Positions 36,762 through 44,812 of a stretch of DNA of 64,000 nucleotides are shown here, one piece after another (positions within the stretch are counted from its first letter, which is position 1; each line of letters starts with the position of its first letter). Location: contig NZ_SIHI01000001.1 of NCBI RefSeq assembly GCF_007859735.1, positions 1,508,251 to 1,572,250 on the forward strand, written 5' to 3'. The notes below the pieces were generated by a model. The model did no database searches, was not told the origin of the DNA, and saw only the letters and a list, made by a program, of their open reading frames with translations. The position numbers were made by a program, and so were the translations under genes. This DNA comes from Thalassoglobus neptunius. Its GTDB lineage: Bacteria; Planctomycetota; Planctomycetia; Planctomycetales; Planctomycetaceae.

Positions 36762-37883
36762 TCAGTCTGCCCGCATGCGAAGCGGTTCGAACCGGCAATT
36801 CACTGCCCCGCGATATCTCGCTCTGGGACGAATCACTTCGTTCGTCTCACACTGTTCCAAAGCGTGGGCACTCCACCCCACAACGCGAGCTGCAGCAAAC
36901 AATGGCCGGAAGAGATCTCGATCAAGGCCAAGGTAAGAAAAGAGTCTGCACAAAGGCCAGTCGACATTGGGTGGCAGCTGTCGTTCTTGCCAGATGACTC
37001 GTTCGATTTCTTCAGCGAGTTTCTCCATGTCCTGACGGTTTGACGCCCGTGCAAGTCGTTCGCATTCGACTTCCAGAATCGATGCGCGTGGATCGCACTC
37101 CTGATAAACAGGATGCCCGAAGCCGGGAAACTCTGTGTTCGCTCTTTGTTCGGAAATCCATTTGGATGCTTCTGATGGCACTCTAACTTCATCGAGAAGA
37201 TCGAGCGGTCCGTCCCCTCCTCCTCCGTGTGACATCCCGATAAACGCATCGAGAGCCGCCAGAATCGGTCCGTACTGAGAACAGCGTGTTGAGCCGACAA
37301 TTCGGGCTACATATGTCGACGGATTGAACTCGTGTTCTGCACACACGATGAATGCCACATCGAGTGCTCGCTCGTAGAGCGAACTTGGCACCTCACCGGT
37401 GATGACGTAATAGATATTCGAGATGTAGCTCAGTTCCGGCTTGGGCGCGAGGACAGGAAGCCCCAACCGGGAACGATGCCAACATCCGATCAACAGCGGA
37501 ATTCTTGCCATCAGCCGAATCGTCTGAGTGTGGCCGGCACACAACAGGCTTTCACTCGGCTGCGGATCGAAATGGCTCAGAAGTCCGATTCCGGTTCGAA
37601 GAACTTCCAATGGGGAATTGTGAACCGGAATTCTCTCGAACATGTGTTCGATGATGGGCGGCAGCTGCTGCTCTTCGTTGATGACTGTCAGAAAATCCGC
37701 GAACTGTTCTTCGCTGGGCAGTTCATCAAAAAGAAGAAGATAGGCAACTTCAAGAAAGGACGCTCCTTCCGAGAGTTCGTGCAGACAGTATCCGCGATAC
37801 TGAATCCCGTCGTCCAGGCGACAAATTTCGGTCTCTCCGGCAATGACGCCACGGAGTCCAGGATGATAGATTTCTTGTGGCAT
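36762..37883 (-). CDS. Citrate synthase family protein
   Basis: This 373-residue enzyme condenses oxaloacetate with an acyl-CoA (acetyl or propionyl) in the cytoplasm. It has the small-type (type II) layout with GLRGVIAGETEIC (about 8), the catalytic His in CAEHEFNPSTY, SHGGGGDGPLD and the catalytic Asp in FGHPVYQECDPRA. The typical GHRVY is GHPVY here. The Gly-rich HGGGGDG loop replaces the usual HGGA. ATG 37883 has GGAGGG upstream. It stands alone between two ThuA-bearing genes. Whether it is a citrate or 2-methylcitrate synthase is undecided. Confidence 0.88.
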   Translation of the reverse strand: MPQEIYHPGLRGVIAGETEICRLDDGIQYRGYCLHELSEGASFLEVAYLLLFDELPSEEQFADFLTVINEEQQLPPIIEHMFERIPVHNSPLEVLRTGIGLLSHFDPQPSESLLCAGHTQTIRLMARIPLLIGCWHRSRLGLPVLAPKPELSYISNIYYVITGEVPSSLYERALDVAFIVCAEHEFNPSTYVARIVGSTRCSQYGPILAALDAFIGMSHGGGGDGPLDLLDEVRVPSEASKWISEQRANTEFPGFGHPVYQECDPRASILEVECERLARASNRQDMEKLAEEIERVIWQERQLPPNVDWPLCRLFSYLGLDRDLFRPLFAAARVVGWSAHALEQCETNEVIRPRARYRGAVNCRFEPLRMRAD

Positions 37884-38011
37884 AAAGATCCCTCCGTGGC
37901 TCGAGGCGACTCCATCCTCGTCTTTTCGTTCAACATATCGGATCGAGTCAGGAACTGCCTGTTCCTCGATGACATACTCACTGCCGATTTAGGTTATCGA
38001 TACCGAAGTTG

Positions 38012-39586
38012 TCACTGACCTTCAAGCGTCCAATCAATTCCGTTCTTGAGCAATTGCTGAAATGTTGGGTTCTGAAAGTCATCAACATGCCCCAAAGACG
38101 TGTAAAAAGACCGCCCACCATCTGCTCGTTGGAACGTCCACGCAACAGGCTCTGGGTCTTCACCTTCAACCGCTCCGGTCATGAGGACCGTCGCTTTCGA
38201 GTTCAGCGGTGACGTTTTGTAGAGCGACCAGCCTTGCTGAAATGGAGTGCGCGGAATCCCGTCGAGCACAGGATGCTCGACATCTGCAATCGTGATCATG
38301 CTCTTCAACTGATTTCCGTAGTGGTTCGTATAATTTCCTCCAAAGACTTCCGCATCGAACTCTTTCCAGTCAGCGAAGCCTTCGGGGGGAGTTTCTTTTC
38401 TCAGCGAGAAAGCATGGCTTGCGGTTCGTATTCCAATGACCGGTTTCCCCGCCGCAACAAAATCTCGAACGACCTTCAAGTCTTTCTCCGGCAGGACCCG
38501 ACGGCGAGCGCTTACCAGCAGAGCATCAGCTTCGGCAACGAATGCGATTCCGGGGACCTGATTTCGATCTGAAGGAGTCGCGAAAACTTTCAAAACCCGA
38601 TAGTCCTGACCGAGAGTGTCGATCGCAAATTTCGGGAGAGTGGTCGCTGTCTCGTACTCGTCTTCCGCAATCAGCATGGCGAGTGTCGGACGGGTATCGT
38701 CAGCAAATCGAAATTCCTCACCGCCGATCAATTGGGTACTGAGAATCGTCGGGCACACAAATCGCTCGATATGGTCGACAATCAAATCTGTCCCGGTGAA
38801 GTGGCTGACAAAAGGAGCAGATCGTGGATCGTACATGGTGTCTGTCTGATCCCGCATGAGAACAACGTCCTTTCCAGCGGTGGAGAGTCTCCTCAATCCG
38901 AAGGGGCGTCCCAGCACACACATGTTTGTATGCACTCCCGTCATGATCACATTGCTCAGACCGTTGGCTTCGAGGATATTCCAGACCTCATCTCCCTGAT
39001 CGGTGATGTAATCGCGTTCGGGGTCAATCTCAATTGCTGAGTGTTGACGCCTCCACGGCCACTTTTCTTCTTCCAACAGAGGACGCAAGCTCGCCTGCCA
39101 GGCAGCATGTTCCTCCGGGTCATCATCGCAACCGCCATTCGACTGATCGATGGGATAAACGCCTTGCTCTTCCGAAGGAATCTGGTAGCACCACTGCGTG
39201 ATATCTTCGGGATAATTGTCGGCGACCGGAACGTTTTGTGCGCGATTGCGGGCGGGATGATCCTCGTAGAACGGCATGCAATTGCTCGGCGCGTGAATGA
39301 TCGTGACTCCACGTCGGCGAGCTTCTTTGACGACGCGATTCAAAACCGGAACAAGTTCTGCGACCCGAAACGCAGCGTTCTTGCAGTTGTGAGTATCCCA
39401 AACGTCACAGACAATGAGTGCGGTTTGATCTCCGTTCCAGGTTTCCTCATCAGCGAGGACGTGAAAGTTCTTGCTTCCCGGTTCCAGTGGAACCTGTTTC
39501 CGGAGGGTGAGATTGAGTGACTCTGCGGAAGCAAGATCACAGACTCCCAACAGCATGGAAGTGATCAGCAGTATTCGCGAAAGCAT
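38012..39586 (-). CDS. Secreted isochorismatase + ThuA-like protein
   Basis: This 524-residue exported protein has a signal peptide (RILLITSMLLGVCDLASA). Residues about 45-275 are an isochorismatase-like cysteine hydrolase (ALIVCDVWDTHNC for the catalytic Asp, and TGVHTNMCVLGRP for the catalytic Cys). Residues about 300-520 are a ThuA-like domain (LAMLIAEDEYETATTLPKFA, VSARRRVLPEKDLKVVRDFV, GKPVIGIRTASHAF). Both domains are common separately; together they suggest a periplasmic hydrolase. ATG 39586 is preferred to the TTG at 39610. The ThuA half resembles that of the DUF1080 protein two genes downstream. Confidence 0.87.
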   Translation of the reverse strand: MLSRILLITSMLLGVCDLASAESLNLTLRKQVPLEPGSKNFHVLADEETWNGDQTALIVCDVWDTHNCKNAAFRVAELVPVLNRVVKEARRRGVTIIHAPSNCMPFYEDHPARNRAQNVPVADNYPEDITQWCYQIPSEEQGVYPIDQSNGGCDDDPEEHAAWQASLRPLLEEEKWPWRRQHSAIEIDPERDYITDQGDEVWNILEANGLSNVIMTGVHTNMCVLGRPFGLRRLSTAGKDVVLMRDQTDTMYDPRSAPFVSHFTGTDLIVDHIERFVCPTILSTQLIGGEEFRFADDTRPTLAMLIAEDEYETATTLPKFAIDTLGQDYRVLKVFATPSDRNQVPGIAFVAEADALLVSARRRVLPEKDLKVVRDFVAAGKPVIGIRTASHAFSLRKETPPEGFADWKEFDAEVFGGNYTNHYGNQLKSMITIADVEHPVLDGIPRTPFQQGWSLYKTSPLNSKATVLMTGAVEGEDPEPVAWTFQRADGGRSFYTSLGHVDDFQNPTFQQLLKNGIDWTLEGQ

Positions 39587-39642
39587 CGCCAGGTCCTGTC
39601 GCTGAGACAATTCTCAACCACACCGGGCTCTCGCAAAATGAG

Positions 39643-40629
39643 TTAAGTCGAGCGAGGTTTCCGTCGGTAGGCGAGAATCGTCAGATCGTCTGGTTTGGAC
39701 GGTAAGTTTGGAATCCTCGAACACATTCGCTTCACGGCAATTTCAGCCAGCTGGTGAACACCGTCTTCCAGCGAACCTTTTCGAATGCATTCGACAACTT
39801 CCACTGCAAACAGGTTATCGAACAATCCATCAGATGCCAGCAAGATCGTGTCTCTGGCAGCCAGACTGATCCAGGGGCCCAGCTCGATTGACATGTCGCG
39901 GCTTCCAATGACGTTGGAAACCAGGTGCCGATTTTCGTGCAAGATTGCTTCCTGCTCGGAGAGAACTCCCGCTTCGAGGGCATAGCCCACAGGAGAATGC
40001 GAGACCGTCTCGTACTTGATTCGTCCGCGCTGGCTCATCACAAGAATCTGGGAATCGCCCGCGTGGTAAGTTCGTGCTTTCGATCCCTGAAGCTCGACGA
40101 GTGCAAGCGTGGTCGCGGAGCCTGCTCCCGATTTAATCAATCGCTTGTTGGCCGCTTCAATCCGATTCAAGATCACCGAACGCAAGCCGTCCACTTCGCT
40201 TTGATCGGTTTGCGATTGCAGAGGAACTTTCAAGCCTTTGCTGATCAGAATGTGCCGGTCTTCAACGGGTTCCTTTCGAACAGGAAGACCTTTCTTGAGG
40301 CTCTTCACCAGAGCCTGAGAGGCGTTTTTTCCGCCGCGATGCCCACCCAGCCCGTCAGCGACGACAAGAATTCCCTGATCCGAAGAGGCCGAGATCACTC
40401 CCAGCGAGTCTTCATTTTCGGTTTCGCGAGACGGCGACTTCATGGTCAGCCAGGCTGCGATACCATTCACGCAGTCGACGGTCGTCACCGACGGAATTTC
40501 AATCGGTTCTTGAGCACCGATGTGCGGAATGTCGAGTGCATCCATCTCCACTGTGTCATTCAGTGCAGGAAGATTGGCGACTTCCGAATGGTCGGATTCA
40601 GGCCGTTTTGGATCTGCGTCGTTCTGCAT
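39643..40629 (-). CDS. PP2C-family Ser/Thr phosphatase
   Basis: This 328-residue protein phosphatase is metal-dependent, with ILVVADGLGGHRGGKNASQA (about 87-106) and LLASDGLFDNLF plus PDDLTILAYRR near the end. The N-terminal 60 residues are a variable acidic lead. Cytoplasmic; no membrane span. The start ATG 40629 overlaps the end of the kinase gene by 32 bp, so kinase and phosphatase are produced together, a usual partner arrangement. Confidence 0.92.
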   Translation of the reverse strand: MQNDADPKRPESDHSEVANLPALNDTVEMDALDIPHIGAQEPIEIPSVTTVDCVNGIAAWLTMKSPSRETENEDSLGVISASSDQGILVVADGLGGHRGGKNASQALVKSLKKGLPVRKEPVEDRHILISKGLKVPLQSQTDQSEVDGLRSVILNRIEAANKRLIKSGAGSATTLALVELQGSKARTYHAGDSQILVMSQRGRIKYETVSHSPVGYALEAGVLSEQEAILHENRHLVSNVIGSRDMSIELGPWISLAARDTILLASDGLFDNLFAVEVVECIRKGSLEDGVHQLAEIAVKRMCSRIPNLPSKPDDLTILAYRRKPRST

Positions 40630-41443
40630 AGGTCAGGACTTTGAACTTTTGACGCTGAAAAGCGTTCCTCATATGGATGCAATCACGAAAGCGATTCCTG
40701 GGGTTTGGTTCAATTGCCTTTTTCAAGAATTCGACGAATTCGGGATGAACCTTTGTTCGAAGTTTTTTAATTCCTAACGGTGGCCACTCGTAAGGCCATT
40801 CCGGCCAGACACCCGACAACATTCTATAAATGATCAGTCCCGCCGAGAATACATCCGAGCGTTGAGACGGTTTCCCCATCGCCTGCTCGGGGGCCATATA
40901 CCCAATGGTCCCGGTTCCTGAACCACGAACTGTCTTCAGCGCAACCTTGGCAATTCCGAAATCAGCGAGGCGCAGCGTGTTGCCATCAAACAACACCATG
41001 TTCTCGGGTTTGACATCACAGTGAATAATCCGCTGCTGATGCGCATACGCCAGAGCATCCAGAATCTGCTCGGCGAGACTCATTGAAGTCTTTAAGGAAA
41101 CCCGCTTTTGAAGTCGGTCCGCAAGAGTTCTTTCACCGAGCGGAAGCGCAATCACGAAGTGGTCATCGATGATTGACGCATCCTTCAATGGCAGAATGTT
41201 CGGGTGCTCAAGTCGGGCTGCCAGTCGGACTTCGTTTCGAAAGTCTTTGAGAAGTTGCTCATCAATCTGTTGAGAATGTGGAATCTTCAACGCGACCCGC
41301 AACCCTTCGATCGTGTCAAAAGCTTGGTAGACTGTTGCAAAACCACCTTCGCTCAGGCGTTTTTCAATCCGATATTTCCCCAGCTTTTGACGAGCTCTTA
41401 GTGCCACAGTGAAGATTCCTCTCATGGATGCCTTGACCTTCAT
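40598..41443 (-). CDS. Serine/threonine protein kinase
   Basis: This 281-residue Hanks-type kinase has a glycine loop RLSEGGFATVYQAF (about 29-42), VALKIPHS with the ATP-binding Lys (about 52), HCDVKPEN as catalytic loop (about 149), ADFGIAK as the Mg loop and GTIGYMAPEQAMGKPSQRSD as activation/APE segment. Nearly the whole length is kinase domain; there is no membrane span. The start is uncertain: ATG 41443, ATG 41425 or a later GTG. It overlaps the downstream PP2C gene. Confidence 0.92.
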   Translation of the reverse strand: MKVKASMRGIFTVALRARQKLGKYRIEKRLSEGGFATVYQAFDTIEGLRVALKIPHSQQIDEQLLKDFRNEVRLAARLEHPNILPLKDASIIDDHFVIALPLGERTLADRLQKRVSLKTSMSLAEQILDALAYAHQQRIIHCDVKPENMVLFDGNTLRLADFGIAKVALKTVRGSGTGTIGYMAPEQAMGKPSQRSDVFSAGLIIYRMLSGVWPEWPYEWPPLGIKKLRTKVHPEFVEFLKKAIEPNPRNRFRDCIHMRNAFQRQKFKVLTYAERRRSKTA

Positions 41444-41854
41444 CTTGAAGAAACTCGAATTCCGTTCAAGGCGATTCCATCCCGGTCAAATCTACAGTGA
41501 ATCTGGTTCTGGCAATAGGAAAATGTCCGGATTGACAATCGCTTGCGGAGAAATGGTCCATTCCACTATCAGTGCAACAAACGAAACTATCGGCACGAAG
41601 TCTGCACTGACGGAGAAGATTCGGCGTGGAGTGCAGACTTTGCCGTATCGTTACAATGTGACAGCCCAACCCCGTCGACGCCGCCTGCCGCACAACTTGA
41701 CAGGACCTCACCCCTTTTTCATCGTCGCTGTGCCGTTTCCCCATTACTGCCTCACAATCCGCAATCCGAATCATTTCCTCGAAATTTCGTTTGAACTCGC
41801 ATCCGGTTCGCGTGTCTGAGATACTGCGACACTTCTCTCCCAACAGGTAAGACC
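41444..41854. other. Divergent intergenic region
   Basis: These 411 bp lie between the kinase (minus) and aminotransferase (plus) starts. I see no gene; promoters for both directions should be here. Frames on either strand have no domain signals. Confidence 0.4.
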
Positions 41855-43288
41855 ATGCAAAACCCGATCCAGCATCCAGGAGAAAATCAGTCCAACGAAA
41901 CCCGGGCTCGGCTCACCTCTTCAGAACCAAAATCGCTCCGGACTTACACTCCCAGCCAGGCTGTCTTTTCGAAATCGGCGGGCGTCTTCCATTGGACCCC
42001 GGAAGGCCGCCGGCTGTACGACTTCAGCTCGGGAGTTCTCGTCGCCAACCTCGGACACAATCCGACCCGCTGGCTCAAACGACTGACGTCCTACCTCGGA
42101 TGGAACCTCAACGAAATTGAGACATCCGAAGAGCCTTATCTCGCTGCCGTGCCGCTGACGGCATACAACGCGATGACAGAACTCGAAGCCGAGGCGAACG
42201 ACCGGCTCCGAAAAAGCCTTCAGCGAAGTTCCGGCGGAGAATTTCTGGACCATGTCTTGTGGTCCGCTTCGGGATCGGAAGCAGTTCAAAAAGCACTTTG
42301 GGCCTGCCTGGAGCGTGACCCGAAACGTCAGCGAATTCTCGCCACACGCCACGGTTTTCACGGAAAAAAAGGACTCGCGGGAGCGGTGACCGGGTGCGAA
42401 ACTGATCGTGATCGTGATCCTCGCGTGACCTTTGTCAGCTTCCCGATGGCATCGTGTGATGATCTTGAACAGCCGTCAGAAGAGTTCGATTTTCAAGAGT
42501 ACGAACAGGAACTGAACTCACTCTGGAACGAATACGGAAACGAAATCAACTGCCTCATCACGGAACCGTATCTGGGTGGGGGCGGAAGCTTTCATCCCCC
42601 GAAAGAATATCTGCAACGACTCCAGAAATGGTGCAACGAGCACGACATCCTCTTCATTCTCGATGAGGTTCAAGCCAATTTTGGACGCACCGGAGAAATG
42701 TACGCGTTCGAAGCTTATGGACTTCGTCCTGACTTCGTCTGTCTCGGAAAAGGACTGGGGAACGGAGTTCCGGTCAGTGCCGCCGTCGGTCGTTCAGAGA
42801 TCACGAAACATATGAACTACGGAGCAGCTTCCGACACATGGAGCGCCAATCCATTCAGCTGCGCAGCGGTCCTGGCAACGCTCGACGAGTTCGAATCAAC
42901 CGAAATCGTCGAAAACACACGGATGATCGGCAAGCTGTTTGCAGACCGTCTCATTCAAGCGAAAGCAAGTCCTCTCATCGCGAAAGTTCGGGGAGAAGGT
43001 CTTGTCTTCGGTGTTGAGTGTGACGCATACGCGGGTTTCACTCCCGCTGAAGTTGCGAACGAGATTGTCAAGCAGTGCTATTTGGGAGACGAATCCGGCA
43101 ACGGTATTCATCTTCTCGGTGCTCTGGCTGGAAAGGTGTTGCGCGTGAGTCCTCCCATGTCGATGACTCGCGAAGAGGCAGAATTGTCGCTGGATCTGTT
43201 TGATGCGATTCTCGAGCGAACGGCAGAGTCTCTGGAAAATGGCAGACAATCGGCCTCGTCGAGCGTATCATGCTCTCAAGGAGGATAA
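41855..43288 (+). CDS. Class III aminotransferase
   Basis: This 477-residue pyridoxal-phosphate enzyme moves amino groups, most often from omega-amino compounds such as ornithine, GABA or diamines. The signs are YDFSSGVLVANLGHNP (about 48), WSASGSEAVQKAL (about 133), LFILDEVQANFGRTGEMYAF (about 265) and the Schiff-base Lys in VCLGKGLGNGVPVSAAVG (about 300). The exact substrate cannot be read. The next gene, a secreted repeat protein, starts 4 bases after its stop, so they are co-transcribed. Confidence 0.9.
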   Translation: MQNPIQHPGENQSNETRARLTSSEPKSLRTYTPSQAVFSKSAGVFHWTPEGRRLYDFSSGVLVANLGHNPTRWLKRLTSYLGWNLNEIETSEEPYLAAVPLTAYNAMTELEAEANDRLRKSLQRSSGGEFLDHVLWSASGSEAVQKALWACLERDPKRQRILATRHGFHGKKGLAGAVTGCETDRDRDPRVTFVSFPMASCDDLEQPSEEFDFQEYEQELNSLWNEYGNEINCLITEPYLGGGGSFHPPKEYLQRLQKWCNEHDILFILDEVQANFGRTGEMYAFEAYGLRPDFVCLGKGLGNGVPVSAAVGRSEITKHMNYGAASDTWSANPFSCAAVLATLDEFESTEIVENTRMIGKLFADRLIQAKASPLIAKVRGEGLVFGVECDAYAGFTPAEVANEIVKQCYLGDESGNGIHLLGALAGKVLRVSPPMSMTREEAELSLDLFDAILERTAESLENGRQSASSSVSCSQGG

Positions 43289-43291
43289 TTC

Positions 43292-44326
43292 ATGAGATTT
43301 TCGCGAGCTTTCACCGCAATCCTGTTCTGTTTCGTTCTGATCGTTGTTCCTGATTCACTCGTGAATGCGGACGATGCTGCGGTGAAACGTTCGGTGACGC
43401 GAAGCCTCGAATACCTCTCTCGGGCACAACGCCGACAGGGATTCTGGGAAGCCAACGGGGGACAATACCGGGTCGCGATGACAGCCCTGGCGGGAACGGC
43501 CTTCCTCGCCGAAGGCTCAACAACAACTCGTGGACGGTACGCTCAAAACATCTCGCGAGCTGTCGATTATCTGATCGACATGTCCCAACCGAGCGGACTG
43601 ATTGGATACCCGGACGACTATCATTACACCTACGGGCATGGATTCAGCATGCTCTTCCTGTCGCAAGTCTACGGCGAAGAAGAAGACGCTCTCAGACGCT
43701 CTCAGATTAAGAAAACTCTCGACAAAGCCGTCCGTTTCAGCGCAGAAGCTCAAACGTCTCTCGGAGGATGGGGATATGTCTCCGCCCGTGAGGGAAACGA
43801 TTTCGACGAAGGCTCCACTTGCGTCACGCAGGTTCAGGGCTTGCGGGCGTGTCGCAATGCGGGAATCGTCGTTCCCCGCGAGATCATCGATCGAGCGAAA
43901 GTTTACATCCGTAAATGCATGACGGACGACGGAGGAATTCAGTACAGCATTCGCGGCGGAGGTGCCCGCGCACCCATCACCGCTGCTGCCGTTGCGAGCA
44001 TGTATAGCGCAGGCGAATACGGTGAGACTGACGACGTCAAAAAAATGCTGAAATACTGCGAGACGAACATTTGGCCGGAAGGAAACGGCATCAAAAGCAA
44101 CAGCTTCGGTCATTGGCACTACATGCACTACTATCTCGCACAGGTGATGTATCGGGAAACAGACCTTTGGGACAAGTACCGTGCAGAAATCGAAGCAGTT
44201 CTCGTCAGTCAACAAGGTCCTGATGGGTCATGGCAAGACAACAGCGTCGGCCCTGTCTACGTGACCGCCATGAACGCCACGATCCTTCAACTGAAGCACG
44301 GATACCTCCCGATTTTTCAGCGGTAA
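43292..44326 (+). CDS. Secreted prenyltransferase/squalene-oxidase-repeat protein
   Basis: This 344-residue protein has a signal peptide (AFTAILFCFVLIVVPDSLVNA, about 6-26). Repeated alpha-alpha units of the terpene cyclase/prenyltransferase type follow: AVKRSVTRSLEYLSRAQR, TSLGGWGYVSAREGNDFDEG, CMTDDGGIQYSIRGGG and GPDGSWQDNS. The catalytic acid motif DXDD of true cyclases is not seen, so it is probably a binding or structural relative, common in planctomycetes. It is tied to the aminotransferase by spacing only. Confidence 0.82.
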   Translation: MRFSRAFTAILFCFVLIVVPDSLVNADDAAVKRSVTRSLEYLSRAQRRQGFWEANGGQYRVAMTALAGTAFLAEGSTTTRGRYAQNISRAVDYLIDMSQPSGLIGYPDDYHYTYGHGFSMLFLSQVYGEEEDALRRSQIKKTLDKAVRFSAEAQTSLGGWGYVSAREGNDFDEGSTCVTQVQGLRACRNAGIVVPREIIDRAKVYIRKCMTDDGGIQYSIRGGGARAPITAAAVASMYSAGEYGETDDVKKMLKYCETNIWPEGNGIKSNSFGHWHYMHYYLAQVMYRETDLWDKYRAEIEAVLVSQQGPDGSWQDNSVGPVYVTAMNATILQLKHGYLPIFQR

Positions 44327-44812
44327 CAACGAAACCGGTCGCGGCAACTTCACGATTTCCAGTCGGATTTCTCGTTGAATTTCTGGTGCCCCTGAGAGTT
44401 CACGGCGGATTCTTCGTCGATCTCAATTCATGGCCTTTCATCTCCTCTCTTGATGGTTCCGCCGCACCTGCGGACGAGGCTCTCTCGCTGTCATCAACGC
44501 GGGGACTCCCAATGGCCACGGTTTCGTCGACCGCCAAATCGCGTTCCTGAGATATGCAATGTGATCTCCCGTACTTGTGATTCGAATCAATATCGAAGAC
44601 ATTCATCGGTTCAAGGACGGTTTAGGAGCGAGCTTGAGTGCCGGTAGAGCATTCTTCGAGAGAGTCTTCACGAACTTGCGCGAGCAAACTGGACAAACAC
44701 CACGCCAAACCGTCCAAGCGAGTAGGCACACGCAAAAGCAAATTGCTCTCGTGGTTGCAGCTCATTCTCCAAGGCCACCTTTCTACAGATTCTTTTGACA
44801 ACCGGATCACTG
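44327..44812. other. Intergenic stretch carrying repeat copy C
   Basis: No gene is supported in these 486 bp. They contain copy C of the dispersed repeat (44646-44747). The polA promoter should be near the end. Confidence 0.45.
44646..44747 (-). repeat. Dispersed ~100-bp intergenic repeat, copy C
   Basis: Read on the plus strand it is collinear with copy B (58351-58450). It begins AGAGC, keeps CGCGAGCAAAC at about position 34, then CAAGCGAGT at position 70 and ends in a GCACA...AGCAA.TTG block. The centre is diverged; ends and two inner blocks match with one single-base gap and one short insertion. It shares the orientation of copy B. Confidence 0.65.

Noticed and set aside
44646-44747. Could repeat copy C be the decayed end of a gene?
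   Set aside because: It matches copies A and B, which lie in other intergenic spaces, so a dispersed repeat explains it better.
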